NCBI GenBank assembly: GCA_032717465.1
Contig: CM064664.1
Span: forward strand, 427,001-491,000
Origin: Coenobita brevimanus
Lineage: Eukaryota > Arthropoda > Malacostraca > Decapoda > Coenobitidae
DNA length: 64,000 nt
Reading direction: 5' to 3'
In this document: piece by piece, positions 47,950 to 59,271 of the stretch
Numbering within the stretch: the first letter of the stretch is position 1
Layout of the letters: each line of letters starts with the position of its first letter
The notes under the pieces: model-generated
What the model was told of the DNA's origin: nothing
Database searches by the model: none
The model's input: only the letters and a program-made list of their open reading frames with translations
Position numbers and translations under genes: made by a program

Positions 47950-48245
47950 TACATACGTAGAATTTACTGCTTTTTATCATGGTTCTTACAGGAAATCGAT
48001 ACGTCCAATAGTTTTCGAGTAATTGGCCGACAAAATGATATTACTCCTCCGAGCGCTTCCAACTTTACGGATAGCAAGGAACAAAACCAAGTCTGTTCCC
48101 CCAACTTTTCCAACAGAAAATGATCCCAAAGGCTTATATTCTGCAAATGAACATACGTAGAATTTACTGCTCTTTTTCATGGTTCTTACAGGAAGTCGAT
48201 ACGCCCAATAATTTTCGAGTAATAGGATGACAAAGGTAGATTACT
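47950..48245. repeat. Short direct duplication in piggyBac 3
   Basis: ACATACGTAGAATTTACTGC followed by CATGGTTCTTACAGGAA and CGATACG(T/C)CCAATA occurs at about 47950-48030 and again at about 48150-48230. Non-coding. Confidence 0.7.
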
Positions 48246-48267
48246 CTTCCGGTCGGCACCTACTATT

Positions 48268-49170
48268 ACCTATCTATCTATATACCTAGGCTGCTTCCCC
48301 CAAGGAAAGGGAGGTAGCTGAGACAGGACGACACACTCTCCATTTACTCATCCATTCAAACACATTCATTCACATCTTAGCCCCAAAGGGGAGAACGGAC
48401 AGATCTTCACCGCACCACACCGCACAAGGGTCAACTGCGCAATGCAATCAGTGATATCCGCAGCAGGGCCCGACAGCAGAACTGGTTTACCCCTGCCACA
48501 TCATAACAGACCCATCCCCTTACCCGCACCTGACCTGACTAGCTGATCAGACCAAATTCGGGAAAATATCCCCTCAGGGCTGCGTCATCACTTATTTATT
48601 CACAATTTCTCTCCATTTATTTCTGTCACGCACAGCCACTCTTCCTTGCTCAACAGACATCCCTCTCGCATCCAGTTCTCTCTTCACACTATCCATCCAT
48701 CCTATTCGTGGTCTTCCTCTCAGCCTTACACCTCTCACATCAGATCTAGTTATCTTTTTCACCAATCGCTCATTATCCATTCTCTCCATATGCCCAAACC
48801 ATCGCAACACCCTCTGCTCAACTCTACCAGCCATCTCCCGAACAACTCCAGTTCTCCTTCGCACTTCATCATTTCGCACCTGATCCATACGCGTCACTCC
48901 ACACATACTCCTCAGACACCTCATCTCCATTACATTCAAACTTTTCCTCACTGCTACACCCAAATTCCATGTTTCAGCCCCATATAATGCAGTCGGTACC
49001 ACAACACCCTCATACAGCCTTCTCTTTACATCCATTCTAAGCAAACGACATTTAAACACTTTTTTCATTCCTCCCAGCACCTTTCCTACTTCATTTATTC
49101 TAAACTTCACTTCTGCATCTATTCTTCCATCCACAGCAACATGTGACCCTAGATATTTAAAACAATCTAC
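48268..49170 (-). mobile_element. 5'-truncated RTE-like LINE fragment
   Basis: The ORF 49134-48592 encodes the C-terminal part after the RT: VVVPTALYGAETWNL, MEMRCLRSMCGVTRMD, VLRWFGHMERMDNERLVKK, GRPRIGWMDSVKREL. It continues upstream as YLGSHVAVDGR to 49170. A 300-bp 3' UTR ends in a TAGATAGATAGG tail at about 48270-48295. A different subfamily from the LINE at 21718-24548, but the same type. Confidence 0.88.
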
Positions 49171-49190
49171 CTAGGGTCACATGTTGCTGT
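49133..49190. repeat. 20-bp perfect inverted repeat at LINE 5' junction
   Basis: ACAGCAACATGTGACCCTAG (49133-49152) is the exact inverse of 49171-49190, with an 18-base spacer. The left arm belongs to the LINE coding sequence, the right arm lies at its 5' junction. Confidence 0.95.
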
Positions 49191-49552
49191 GTGACCGCAA
49201 ACGAAAAAAAAAAAAAAAAAAATGTTTTCTCCCCCTTTGCCTAAAGACTATGCTCCCAAAGTTTTTTTTTTTTTTTTTTTTTAATGTACAGACTGTAAAA
49301 TCTTCCAAGGTTGTTTTTTTATGGTTGTAACCTACTACACATGAACACAACTTTTTCCAAGTTACTGCTAATGAAGCTTTACTTTCTGTCATATATGTAA
49401 TATGTAGGAGAAGACGGTTATTTGCCTGAAAATTAAAGGGGTAATGATAATAGGTCAATATACATATCAACAAAATTTGGAGAACTCACTTCCTCCAGGG
49501 GTGTTGATGGAGTTGTAGGACCTTGTGGGATTGGAAGATGAGGAGGTATGTA

Positions 49553-49556
49553 GTGT

Positions 49557-49597
<41 letters not shown>

Positions 49598-49605
49598 AGT
49601 GTGGT

Positions 49606-49639
<34 letters not shown>

Positions 49640-49676
49640 TGTCTGTGTTAGTGTGTGTGTAAGTGTGTTAGTGTGT

Positions 49677-49708
<32 letters not shown>

Positions 49709-49797
49709 CTGTGTTAGAGTGTGTGTAAGTGTGGTAGTGTGTGTGTGAATGTGTGTGTGAGTGTCTGTTAGTGTGTGTGTGAATGTGTGAGTGTCTG

Positions 49798-49845
<48 letters not shown>
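49553..49845. repeat. Complex (GT)n microsatellite
   Basis: Interrupted GT array of nearly 300 bp just past the transposase stop of piggyBac 3. Confidence 0.95.
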
Positions 49846-49846
<1 letters not shown>

Positions 49847-49864
49847 ACTGCACTAGGGAATACT

Positions 49865-52280
49865 TCACTCGGCATGGAACCGTTCAAAGCAATCACCCAC
49901 ACACAGTGCCACATCACAAACTGGACACATGTGACTTGTGTCCCTCCTCATCTTCACCAGGGAACACAGGGTGCACCACAGCCTCCTCCGGTTGGGGATT
50001 CTCTCCCGTCGGTGGCCCAGTGTCTTATCCAACCGTACTCTGTCATTGATGAAATGACGACGCTTGGCTGGATGTCCTCCTGGCGTTCCCCAGTCCTGTT
50101 GTCTTGGAGGTGCAGCTGCAGGCTCGGCCATGGCAGCGGCAGCAGGTTCTCCCGACAGACCAGGAACCGGTGAAGGTTCTCTCAGCACCTGTGCTGGTCC
50201 TGCAGGCGATGGTGGTTCTGACTCCTGTCCTGGCCTTCCTTCTGGAGATGGTGGTGTTGGTGCAGGGGCTGGTGGTGATGGCACCTGTGCTGGCGCTGCA
50301 GCAGGTGCCACAGGTGCTGGATGTCCTGCTGGCCGTCGGGTTGGAAGATCAAGGGCATGGTGGATGACGTGCCCTGATGCGGGCCATTCTGCTTCATCAA
50401 AGTAGAGGAGCTTGTCCACTATCTCCTCCACGAATTCAAGCAGACTGACTGACCCACGTGAGCACTTCTTGTACAGGGCGAATGCGTTGAAAATGGCCAT
50501 GTGGATGAAGTAGAAGGTGATCTTCTTGGTCCATTTCACAGTCTGCCACTGGATGGGGTAGTATTGGACCATCTGGTCGAAGTGGTCCACCCCACCCATG
50601 TGTTGATTATAGTCATCCACCACGACGAGCTTGTCCACGGTCTTCTGGACATAGGTTCTCCTCCCGTCAGGAGCCCTGGTCTTCCTTCGAACCTGCTTCT
50701 GGATGGTGCTTGTGCTGTGGAAGGTGGAGACCATGTTGACAATGCGCTTGCCCCTCCACAGCAACACCATCACGTTGTCCTTGTGCATCGCTGTCATGCC
50801 CCCCACTGGCAGGTTTGTGGTCCTGGCAATGTCCTGCAACTGCTTTGGTGCTCCTCTTGCCAGGCGTAGGGTCCCACACACGTAGGTTCTTGCACTGAAG
50901 AGGCGTTCGCACAGGGATACAGAATTATAATAGTTGTCCATGTAAACTCTGTATCCCTGATCCTTCAGCGATTCTACTAGGCTCCACACGGTGGTCTCCA
51001 GTGCCCTCTTCTGCCCTTTATACACCTCGAAATTCCAGATGTAACCCGAGGAAGCCTCAGCCAGGATATACAGCTTGATGGATTACTTTGAGGGCTTCAT
51101 GGGGTTGTAGACCCAGAAGCTTAGGTGCCCCTTCCATGGCAGTGAGCCCTCGTCCAGGCTGAGGTGCTCCTCAGGTAAGTAGGTGTTCTGGAACCGCTGA
51201 AGGAGGTACTCCATCACCATGCGAACCCTGATGAGCTGGTCTTCATTGTCCTGGAGTATCACAAGTGAACTGAAGGCATGGAAGTGTTTCAGGATCGCCC
51301 TGAAACGCCTTCCACTCATCACTTGTGTAAAGAGGGGGTAGTTGTGGAGGCGGGATCTCATCCAGTAGTGCCGAATACTCGGGAGATTCATCACCCCCAT
51401 GAAAAAGTAAAGCCCCAGGATCTTGGCCATCTCCTCTTCATTGCAGATGAACCATGTGTCCAACGCAGTCCCCAGGAATGACATGTAGCTGTTGGTCTCG
51501 TGGGTGAAATACATTAACAACTCCCTAGAACTGGAGAGGAGTTGTTGGCAGATCCACCTTCATTCCTGGGGATCCTGTGAAAGGCCCATTAGCTGGTGTG
51601 AAAGGGCCACTGCTCCATCCTGGATCCGTTGCAGCAACACCTCCCGCAGTGGTGGCAGTGGGTCGGTGTACCAACACCCTTGTTCCCCTTCAGACACCCC
51701 TTGGCCGCCCCCCATAGCCGGGCCATGGACCACACCAACCTTGTCGAGGTGGTGAGGGTTCCGACGATGAGGAGAACGAGACTGTCTCCTACTTCTGAAA
51801 AACGCTGGGGGGGATGAATGCTGTCGGAGACAGGCCCTTGTCGACCGGGCAGGGGACAACGAAACAGTCGCCTCCCGCACCAGTTGCGTCGCAGACAATG
51901 CACGCCATGCAGGTGCCAGTGTCGTGTAACTAGGCCCTGCTTCCGGTGACATAGGCTCGGCCAAGGAGGAACTGGAGGCTTGAGGTGGAGAGACCACAAA
52001 GCTGTAGGAGCGAGAGGTCCAAGCCAGGCGATGTCTGTCGTCGAAGTGAAGACGATGATTGGGCTGATAGTCTTGACACTGGTGGTGGTGGTGTCTGCTC
52101 CCATCGTTCGTCAAGTGTGGGCAATGCCGCCCGAGGGGAATCCTCCTGGACATCATCCCATTCCTCCTCACTTGAAACATCACTCAGCTCGTCCTCTACT
52201 TTGCTCTTCTCCTCAAATAGAACCTTTTGCCACTGGTCAGAAGACAGACCTTTCTTCTCCAACTTGGCAAGCACTGACAC
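49865..52280 (-). pseudogene. piggyBac transposase, broken (element 3)
   Basis: Start at 52280 (MSVLAKLEKKGLSSDQWQKV), acidic N-terminus, then at least one frameshift between about 52180 and 51520. The catalytic domain is open from 51520: EEMAKILGLYFFMGVMNL, first Asp in LSLDEGSLPWKG; a TAA at 51085-51083 replaces the Tyr of KPNKYSIK; then second Asp in VYMDNYYNS and third in MGGVDHFDQM. A Pro/Ala-rich linker and the cysteine-rich C-terminus (CTLCSLVKMRR, MCPVCDVALC, CFERFH) end at 49865. Closely related to the element 2 protein but clearly diverged. Confidence 0.92.
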
Positions 52281-52504
52281 AGAAAGTCAAGTATGAGCTT
52301 TTTAGGTTCTTTGCTGAAAAAGAAGAGATATTATTCACTGCCATGCAACACCTTCCATTGAAAGTAGCACTACACACGTCATGTTATATCTTTATGTACG
52401 GCAAATCGCTGCACCATTTACGAACAGTTCACATAAAGGATAACTTTTCAGTGTCTTTTCACGGTCTCATAACTGTTCACTGGCGTCCGTGGGTGTGTGG
52501 CATA

Positions 52505-52507
<3 letters not shown>

Positions 52508-52559
<52 letters not shown>
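52508..52559. repeat. (TA)n microsatellite
   Basis: About 26 TA units upstream of the element 3 transposase. Confidence 0.95.
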
Positions 52560-52563
<4 letters not shown>

Positions 52564-52689
52564 CATATTTTCCACTCCTTCCCCAAACGTACCCCCAGCA
52601 CATCATACAATATTTTCCACGAACACTCGTGGCACATATCACAAATATTTTATATAAGAATCATAAATTTCGACAACTGTTTTAGAAAG

Positions 52690-53200
52690 GTACACTACCT
52701 GTCCACTGAGGTCCGTGGTTGCCCGGCATTGCACGGTACAGTACCTGTTCAATGACGTCCCTCATTCCGTGGCATCGTTACTTTTCACAGCACACCTGCC
52801 GCTAAAGTACCGCTCACCTACGCTATGCACCTAAACTAACACTAGCGTCACAGTTCACATATATTTTACATAAAGTATAATTTATCACTAAATGTCAGAC
52901 CAAGGTACAGTACCTGTTCAATGACGTCCCTCGTTCCTTGGCATCGTTACCTTTCAAAGCACACCTGTTTCTAAAGTACCGCTCACCTACGCTACGCACC
53001 AAAACTAACACTCGCGGCACAGTTCACGTATATTTTACATAAAGTATAATTTGTCACTAAATGTCAGACCAATGTACAGTACCTGTTCAATGACGTCCCT
53101 CGTTCCTCGGCATCATTATCTTTCAAAGCACACCTGCCACTAAAGTATCTCTCCTATGCTACGCAGCATAATTTATGCTGTCATGAGGATACGTGGCACA
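52690..53200. repeat. 169-bp tandem repeats in piggyBac 3
   Basis: GTACCTGTTCAATGACGTCC recurs at 52741, 52910 and 53079, exactly 169 bp apart, with a more diverged unit at about 52693. They lie upstream of the transposase, the same relative position as the array in piggyBac 2. Confidence 0.9.
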
Positions 53201-54110
53201 TTTCACTTACACTTCACACAATATCATACACAAATACATGACTACCACAATTATTAAACCCTAACCTCCGCAATTACTCCCTTCCTTACTAGGGTACAAT
53301 GCGACTGTGATGCAGCATCCTTCGCCGGGAGAGTACGATGCTACTCTATTGTACTGGCACACACCACACTCCATGAACACCTGCAGCATGTTTGACGTAT
53401 ATTTCACACAATTCCATACATATTTTCACTATCAGAATCACAATAATTAAATCCTTAAACACCTCTAATTCTCCATTCTCAACAATAAAAACTGTATGTG
53501 ATGCCTGCCCCAATCCACACTATGGTTCATGGCATCCATAACGCTAACTAGTTCCATAATTTCATCAAGCCAGCCACAATATCTTTCACACAAATTACAG
53601 TTTAGGCATTGGCTTCATTATATATGTATTTGTAATCACGCCATAGGGCCTTGGGGAGGACAAGAGGCGAAACCCCGTAACAGTGAACACACATATTGCC
53701 TCTAAGCCTAACGATGGATAACGGACACAATTTGCTTTCGTGACATATCTATGTTCCATCGACAACATCACATACAAATATGCTCACAAATATTGGCTCA
53801 GGCAGGAGGGAGAGAATTAATAGGAGTTTAAAAGGACAGTACACGCGATGCAACCTCACCGCCTGGCTGCTTGGAAGAGACTGAGGTTTATCGCTATGTG
53901 CTGGGCTCTGTGAGGCAGCTCAGTGTTGCCAATGCCTTACCATTGGAAAGTGCTGCACTCACTATGAAACGTCAAAATTTGATGCAAATCCGCCTGAAAC
54001 TTAATTTTTGGCGAATTTTTTGGTGCTTAGAAACGCGATTCGAATGACTGAACATCTTTAGAACAATCCACATGAAACGCGAATCGCATAAGGGACCCTG
54101 AGAGGATTAA

Positions 54111-54643
54111 GATGACTATGTGCGGGTCCAATTATCCAACTTCCAGAAAATTCATGAATATATTCAGGATAATCTGGCCCTTATGAATGCAGAAATGGTA
54201 TGTAACCAACACGCCACTGCCTCAGATGTTACCATCCAAGTAGGTGATTGAGTTTTTGCCCTGCATTATGACTGAGATCAAAACTAGATAGTAAATTCTT
54301 GGGTCCCTTCCGTGTCATATCTCGTAAGGAAAATAAATTGGAAATATAAGATCCGTACAAAGCAGAGACAACATGGGTGCATGCAGATGATCTCAAACGT
54401 GCATCAAAGCGTATAGCCTTGGAGGAGCCATTGGGAGAGGCCTCATCTCCTCAACAAGGAAATGCTTCTTCTTCAAATCTTTCTTCTGACACTACTACTC
54501 CACCTTCCCCTACTATTAACCTGTACAATCCCGCCGTCGGCATGGTGCCGACAGTACAAAACATCTCAAATAATCCCAGCAATGAGATGGTGCCGACAGC
54601 AAAATTCGAGCGCTGTAGCACGTCTCAAACTGCTTTAATCTAG
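54111..54643 (+). pseudogene. gypsy 2 integrase C-terminus
   Basis: Resumes the integrase after the two piggyBacs: a DDYVRVQLSNFQKIHEYI block, a GPFRVISRKENK-like block near 54310 (frame broken) and TWVHADDLKRASKRIA at 54377-54420, the usual end of gypsy integrases (vHadrLK). The Ser/Thr/Pro/Asn-rich tail ends at 54643. Confidence 0.8.
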
Positions 54644-55186
54644 CTTATTTTTTGCTGAGGAGTAGCTTAATGTATTGGCAACACTTTGTCCAAGCAGTTG
54701 TAGTACTGAGTTTGGTTCTGCGTGGGTGGGTAACATCGTGTGCCACTGTCCGTCAGAGTGTTAAGATGTCGCGAAAATCACGCAATTTTTCCGCCTCATT
54801 GGGCTGGAGGAGGCTGTTGAATTGTCACATGGACCCTTCTGTCCCTTCATTTGGTGATTCTTCAGAAGAGAAAGACCTGGATAATATTCTGGGGAGGAAT
54901 ATGAGCCAGTGGACAACACAGAAAGGGGGTTCCCACTTTCTCCTCCCCCATTCTCTCTCATCCTGCCCAGCTGGGTGGGATAACATTGCTCATGGCTTGG
55001 GAAACTGGGCTAAAAACACGACGGATGGCCATCCTGGTCTTATTTCTCCTATAAGGAGCACTTTTTTTTGGCATTTCCTTGATATATATTTCCTTTTGGA
55101 TTGTTTTATGCAATAAAAAATTTTTCCATTTTTGGTCCGGGATTGGGTGGGTATAAACTTGCAAAAATGCCTGGGATGGTACGGGT
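54644..55186. mobile_element. TTAA-ended piggyBac-type fragment
   Basis: The right border is TTAA at 55183-55186 preceded by the reverse complement of CCCGTACCATCCCAGG, which resembles the ends at 1650 and 2401. No matching left end was found. An ORF (54652-55116) includes an acidic stretch (SSEEKDLDNI) of possible transposase N-terminal origin; no catalytic domain. Confidence 0.4.
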
Positions 55187-55307
55187 TAATAACTATCGTG
55201 CAAAATTGCATTCTGCCACTAAGTCTCTTGCAAAATGCTATCATCTCACACTCTCGCCACCCCCTGCATGAACATCACCTCTAACATGAACTGATATTAC
55301 AGGAAAG

Positions 55308-55963
55308 ATGTTGTGGGTCTACGTGCTGGCCGTGCTGACCCTGGTTGGGACTGGGTCGGGTGAGGACGATGGTGTCATATGGCCCGGGGGCTTGGTTGGT
55401 GCAGGAGGCGAGGTAATGGTGGAGAAGGATGTAGTCTTCTTGTGCTACAACCTAGAGCTGCTGGCCACCATGGCCATCGTCCTGCCTGATTTTGCACGTC
55501 AGCTAGAGGATCTACAGGGACTCCTGTTTGCTCGGTATCCGCAACTGGTTTGTACAAGGCCCCTGATTATTGTACAGTAAAATCCGAATCTGTAATTGCC
55601 CATACTACACATTATCACTTTGCACTTCGCTCCCACAAATATGACATCTTCAAACCCATGAATAATACCTTTCATCTGCCAACAGACAATCTTTCCATCA
55701 TATCAGACAACCTACGTATGTTGGACACTGTAAATCAGTCTGCTTTTGTTATGAACCAGTTTTCTTCAGCCTTTAACTGTTTCTAGGTACATCCAGTCTT
55801 TGTATTTCCTCCAGTTGTTCTTTGTCTTTTTGGATTTTTTGTTACTATATGTATTCTATACTGCTGTGTTAAGCAAATGGACAAAAGAATGCACGAGATC
55901 CATGTTGCAGCAAAATTAGTGCGACAACCACGAGACCTGGAAACTGGTAGTTCTAAGTGACAC
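55308..55963 (+). pseudogene. Env-like membrane protein candidate of gypsy 2
   Basis: ORF 55308-55580 begins with a strong signal-peptide-like start (MLWVYVLAVLTLVGTGSG). A second frame (55550-55786) carries polar, possibly extracellular sequence with NxT/NxS sites. After a TAG at 55784-55786, the same frame continues with a single transmembrane segment (VVLCLFGFFVTICILYCCV) and a basic tail of about 30 residues ending at 55963. A signal peptide, ectodomain and one membrane anchor directly after integrase fit a third, envelope-like ORF. It is short for an envelope and no family was recognised. CTGTTTCTAG before the last part resembles a splice acceptor. Confidence 0.45.
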
Positions 55964-56239
55964 TCATTATGTTTGGTGAAGGTGTGAAGATCATACTGAA
56001 GGAAAAATCCCTGTGGAAAACTGAAAGTTTTGCTAATTGATAGAAAATGTAATATATCAATATAATTACTACACAGTGAATCAAGGACATGAAAACTAAG
56101 ATACAAATACAATAAGGAAAATGAATGTATGATCACTTTCAAATAGTGCCTCCCAATATAAGTTAAACTATTGTGTATTCAGTGGTGCATTCAGTTGCTA
56201 TATTTTCCTCATAGAAATATCATTATAGTTACCGATCCT

Positions 56240-56308
<69 letters not shown>

Positions 56309-56939
56309 TTTGTAAATTTAACTAAACCTATATACAATGTATGTCTACTATCAATATGCTTCCCATATACTACATGCCTTGTTAAATCGTAACCTATACC
56401 ATGATAGTGCATTGTTTACATTCTACCTTTGCATTTATTTATACTCACTTTCCTTGCCTTTCCAACATGGCCATGTACTGTAAATATATTTCTTTCCTTG
56501 TTACATCCAACTTCCTGCATTATAGTATAATACCCCTTTTATTATTATACTCCCATGTAGTCCGCAGTTGACTGTATAATCTAACCAGTTACTTTAATAC
56601 CTTCACTGCTGTGTCAGGAGACATGCTTTTTTGTAATGCGAGGGAAAATTGTAACCATTTGTAATATGTAGTATGTCAGTATGTAAGTATAGCATGTAAG
56701 TGTATTGTAAGCGTGTTCTAAGTAGGGTGCCATGACCATAGATCCCTTACTAAGGGCTGGCCTGATTCAAGTATTGCTTATGCTCTCAGTTTATAGGAAT
56801 GTGCTGGCTCCCTCGCCAGTTGGAAACAGCGTGGGGATGAGTGAGGGTGGAGGTTAAACAGTGGTGCTTAATACATTATCAGAAAACCACTCAAGATTTT
56901 GAATTCACCTACAACTGACGTCTAGGGAGTTTAACACCA
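55964..56939. other. Probable gypsy 2 3' region
   Basis: No ORF. Contains a (TA)n microsatellite at 56248-56304 and AT-rich sequence, then mixed sequence to where hAT coding resumes. A 3' LTR is expected here but no second copy exists for comparison. Confidence 0.45.
56248..56304. repeat. (TA)n microsatellite
   Basis: About 28 TA units. Confidence 0.96.
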
Positions 56940-57283
56940 GTCTGTGCTGTGGGTAACCGAGGATATTGTGAACAAAGTCTTATACCCCTTGCAATGAACC
57001 TTCCTAGGATAATCAACAAAGATGATGTATCCTTGCAACAACTAGACAATGAATGGAGAAGACATAGAGGACTTCCCAGACCACATCACTAAAATGACCA
57101 AGAAAACATCAAAAGAAAATGAAAGAAATCCTGCTAAAAACCTTTTATACTCAGACAGAGAGCTCAAGTTCAGTAATGTCTCAATATTTGTACTATATTG
57201 TCTTTCTCTTCCACATGCCAGTGCTGACTGTGAGCATTGTTTCTCAAACATAAACCGTGTTAAAACCAAAGATTGAAATAAAC
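56940..57283 (+). pseudogene. hAT transposase, C-terminal dimerisation piece
   Basis: Two frames: LPRIINKDDVSLQQLDNEWRR near 57000-57065, then FSNVSIFVLYCLSLPHASAD with CEHCFSNINRVKTK to 57276. The LSLPHS.ADCER.FS block is the hallmark of the hAT C-terminal (Dimer_Tnp_hAT) domain. It resumes the gene interrupted at 37297 and is followed at 57284 by MITE B. Confidence 0.85.
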
Positions 57284-59247
57284 TTAACCCCTTAGTTCCC
57301 AGAGCTGCTGTGTGAGGGATTTTGCTGAAAGGGTGCTAGGCACACCACCCTCCACCTGTTAGCTCATAGTCGTGAAGCTCATGGTTCCCTACCTGGGGGT
57401 TTCCTTCTTTAACCCCTTAACCATAGGGCGTCACTTTCGTGACGCTCAGGAGCAATGGATCATACCGCGGGGTGTCACATTTGTGATTCTGTGTTATTTT
57501 GAATTTGCCTGGGCTTTCAAGTGGTGGCTTGTATCATCTATCAGTACTACCAGTGTCCAGCTATACTCAGTTCTGTTAATGTCACCTGTACTCTCATCCA
57601 CTGTTGACAATTTAGCTATTTTTCTCCTGTCCTTGACTCCCCCCCTCCTTACCTCCCCTCCATCACCCTCTCCTCCCACCTGACAAGCTGGGCTGCACTA
57701 CACAAATGCTGGATGGATTTTTCCACTCATTTTATCCATTGAAATGTACCCTTTGCCCTATTCTTATACAAAATAATATATAAAAGAAAGAGAAAAGGTA
57801 ATTGATACTGCCATACATCTGGAATGGGCTAATTATCATCTGGCAACACCTCATGTGCACTCGTTCGCTAATTTTCCCTGTTTATATCCCCTTGAAATAT
57901 GTCGTATGACCTGTTCTCATAAGAAAAATATATATAAGAAAGGAAGGGAGAACCCTAGGTGATGGTTACAGTCACCTGGAACTACGTAATTTATTATGTA
58001 TTGTCTAGATTTCCTGCAATCATTTCATAGCATATATATTAGCAGCTGTCACCACGATGACATTGGCAGCCTTTCACTGCCCCTAGGCAACAGCATTCAG
58101 TTTACTGTCGTGTTTTAAGGTGAAACCACGTCGGATTCGCGCCTGTCTAATTCTGCCGCTTTTTAGCCCCATGCAAAGGGCCAGGTGACCTCTACCCTTA
58201 CTAAACCTCGTTTGGAAAGGGGTAAAGGGCTAAGCGACTGCTGTGGAACGTGAACTGGCTAATTTATCAATGATAAAGATGGACAGTGACAACGAACTTT
58301 CTGGTGACTCTAAAACAGTGCAAGTGGAAATGTATATAATGTGTAAACAACAAGTGAAAGCAATGAATGTAAATATAACTGAACAGTGGATAATAGTTTT
58401 ATAAGGTACTGTAAGTGACAGTGCATAACATAATGTAAATAAAATAGAAATGTAAATAATTTAAATAAAATAGAGAATGTAAATAGAAATGTAAATAAGT
58501 AGTAATATAAGAATAAGAATATATATACTAGAAGTAATGAAAGTGAAAGTTTCACTCTAGCATGTATGAATATTGGGAGTTGTGAAAGTGAAAGTGACAG
58601 ATTCGTTCTCCATGTTAGTATACAGGATGAGAAAGTGAATGCCTGGAGTGAAAGAAAAACTACTAGTACTGAAAGAAACTCATAAATATTGTACATATAA
58701 ATAAATGTAATAAAGTACTAGGAATATAAAGTGTGAGTGTGTTTATAAATAATAAATGACAGCTCCACCTCAGAATACCATCGGGGAACCAGCACGGGAG
58801 GAAAGCTCGTATACACTCGTAATTTACATTGCTTTCACAGTGTGGGTTTTTTTGGAATATGGATTCCAAACTACCTGAAATTCATAGAATAGTGTTTGTA
58901 GTTATAATATCAGGCATTGGTAACCATATTACGGGGTATTGGGAAGTGTAAAGTGGAGAATTCGTTACCCAATTTCAGAAGTCTCCACAAGTCCTATGGT
59001 AGACGACGAAGGCTCAACAAACATCCCAGGGGAAAGCTGAAGGTATGTGCCATAAGCATATATAATTTTAATATTCTAGGACTAATAACTGTTTTTTGGC
59101 AAATATTTTAAAGGAGTCAGTCGTAGCGCGAATATCCTCGCGGGACGCGCAAGGAGCCCAAAAACAACCCCACGGTGTAGAGGTTAATAAATTTTGATAA
59201 CGCCCAGTTCTGTCCCACACTGAGTAAACAATGCACAAAGAGGTTAA
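57284..59247 (+). mobile_element. 181-bp TTAA MITE, copy B, with an insert
   Basis: TTAA at 57284-57287 and 59244-59247. Its left 125 bp (CCCCTTAGTTCCCAGAGCTG...) and right 56 bp (AACGCCCAGTTC...GCACAAAGAGG) match the complete copy A at 59276-59456, so its own length is 181 bp. The rest is the insert at 57409-59187. Confidence 0.85.
57409..59187. mobile_element. TTAA-flanked piggyBac-type insert within MITE B
   Basis: TTAA at 57409-57412 and 59184-59187. Ends: left CCCCTTAACCATAGGGCG, right (reverse complement) CCTCTACACCGTGGGGTT, matching at about 11 of 18 positions. The 1.77-kb interior has no transposase. It is AT-rich near 58380-58520 (GTAAATA repeats) and has GCGTCACTTTCGTGACGC, an 18-bp near-perfect palindrome, at about 57427-57444. 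Confidence 0.75.
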
Positions 59248-59271
59248 AGAAACTGATAGATTTGACGGTGT

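Larger units (their letters stand above)
47266..54110 (-). mobile_element. piggyBac element 3, full length
   Basis: TTAA at 47266-47269 (shared with element 2) and 54107-54110. Ends: left CCCTCTCGCACACG, right (reverse complement) TCCTCTCAGGGTCCC. It contains a minus-strand transposase (52280-49865), a LINE fragment (48268-49170), GT and TA microsatellites flanking the transposase, and 169-bp tandem repeats at 52690-53200. The right flank resumes the gypsy 2 integrase at 54111. Confidence 0.87.
37298..56940 (+). mobile_element. Ty3/gypsy retrotransposon 2, split by two piggyBacs
   Basis: Inserted in the hAT gene. In plus-strand order: gag-like region, one zinc knuckle (37795-37845), protease (38040-38460), start of reverse transcriptase (39188-39394), integrase (39440-40199), then 13.9 kb of piggyBac sequence (40200-54110), then the integrase C-terminus (54111-54643) and an env-like ORF (55308-55963). 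The RT core and RNase H are deleted. No LTR pair was found; the outer borders are estimated from where the hAT coding sequence stops and resumes. Confidence 0.8.

Noticed and set aside
50064..50405. Gly/Ala-rich plus ORF
   Set aside because: Shadow of the Pro/Ala linker of the piggyBac 3 transposase.
54644..54690. TTAA sites near 54650-54675 as the left end of the fragment ending at 55186
   Set aside because: The bases after these TTAA sites do not resemble the right end, so no paired terminal repeat can be claimed.
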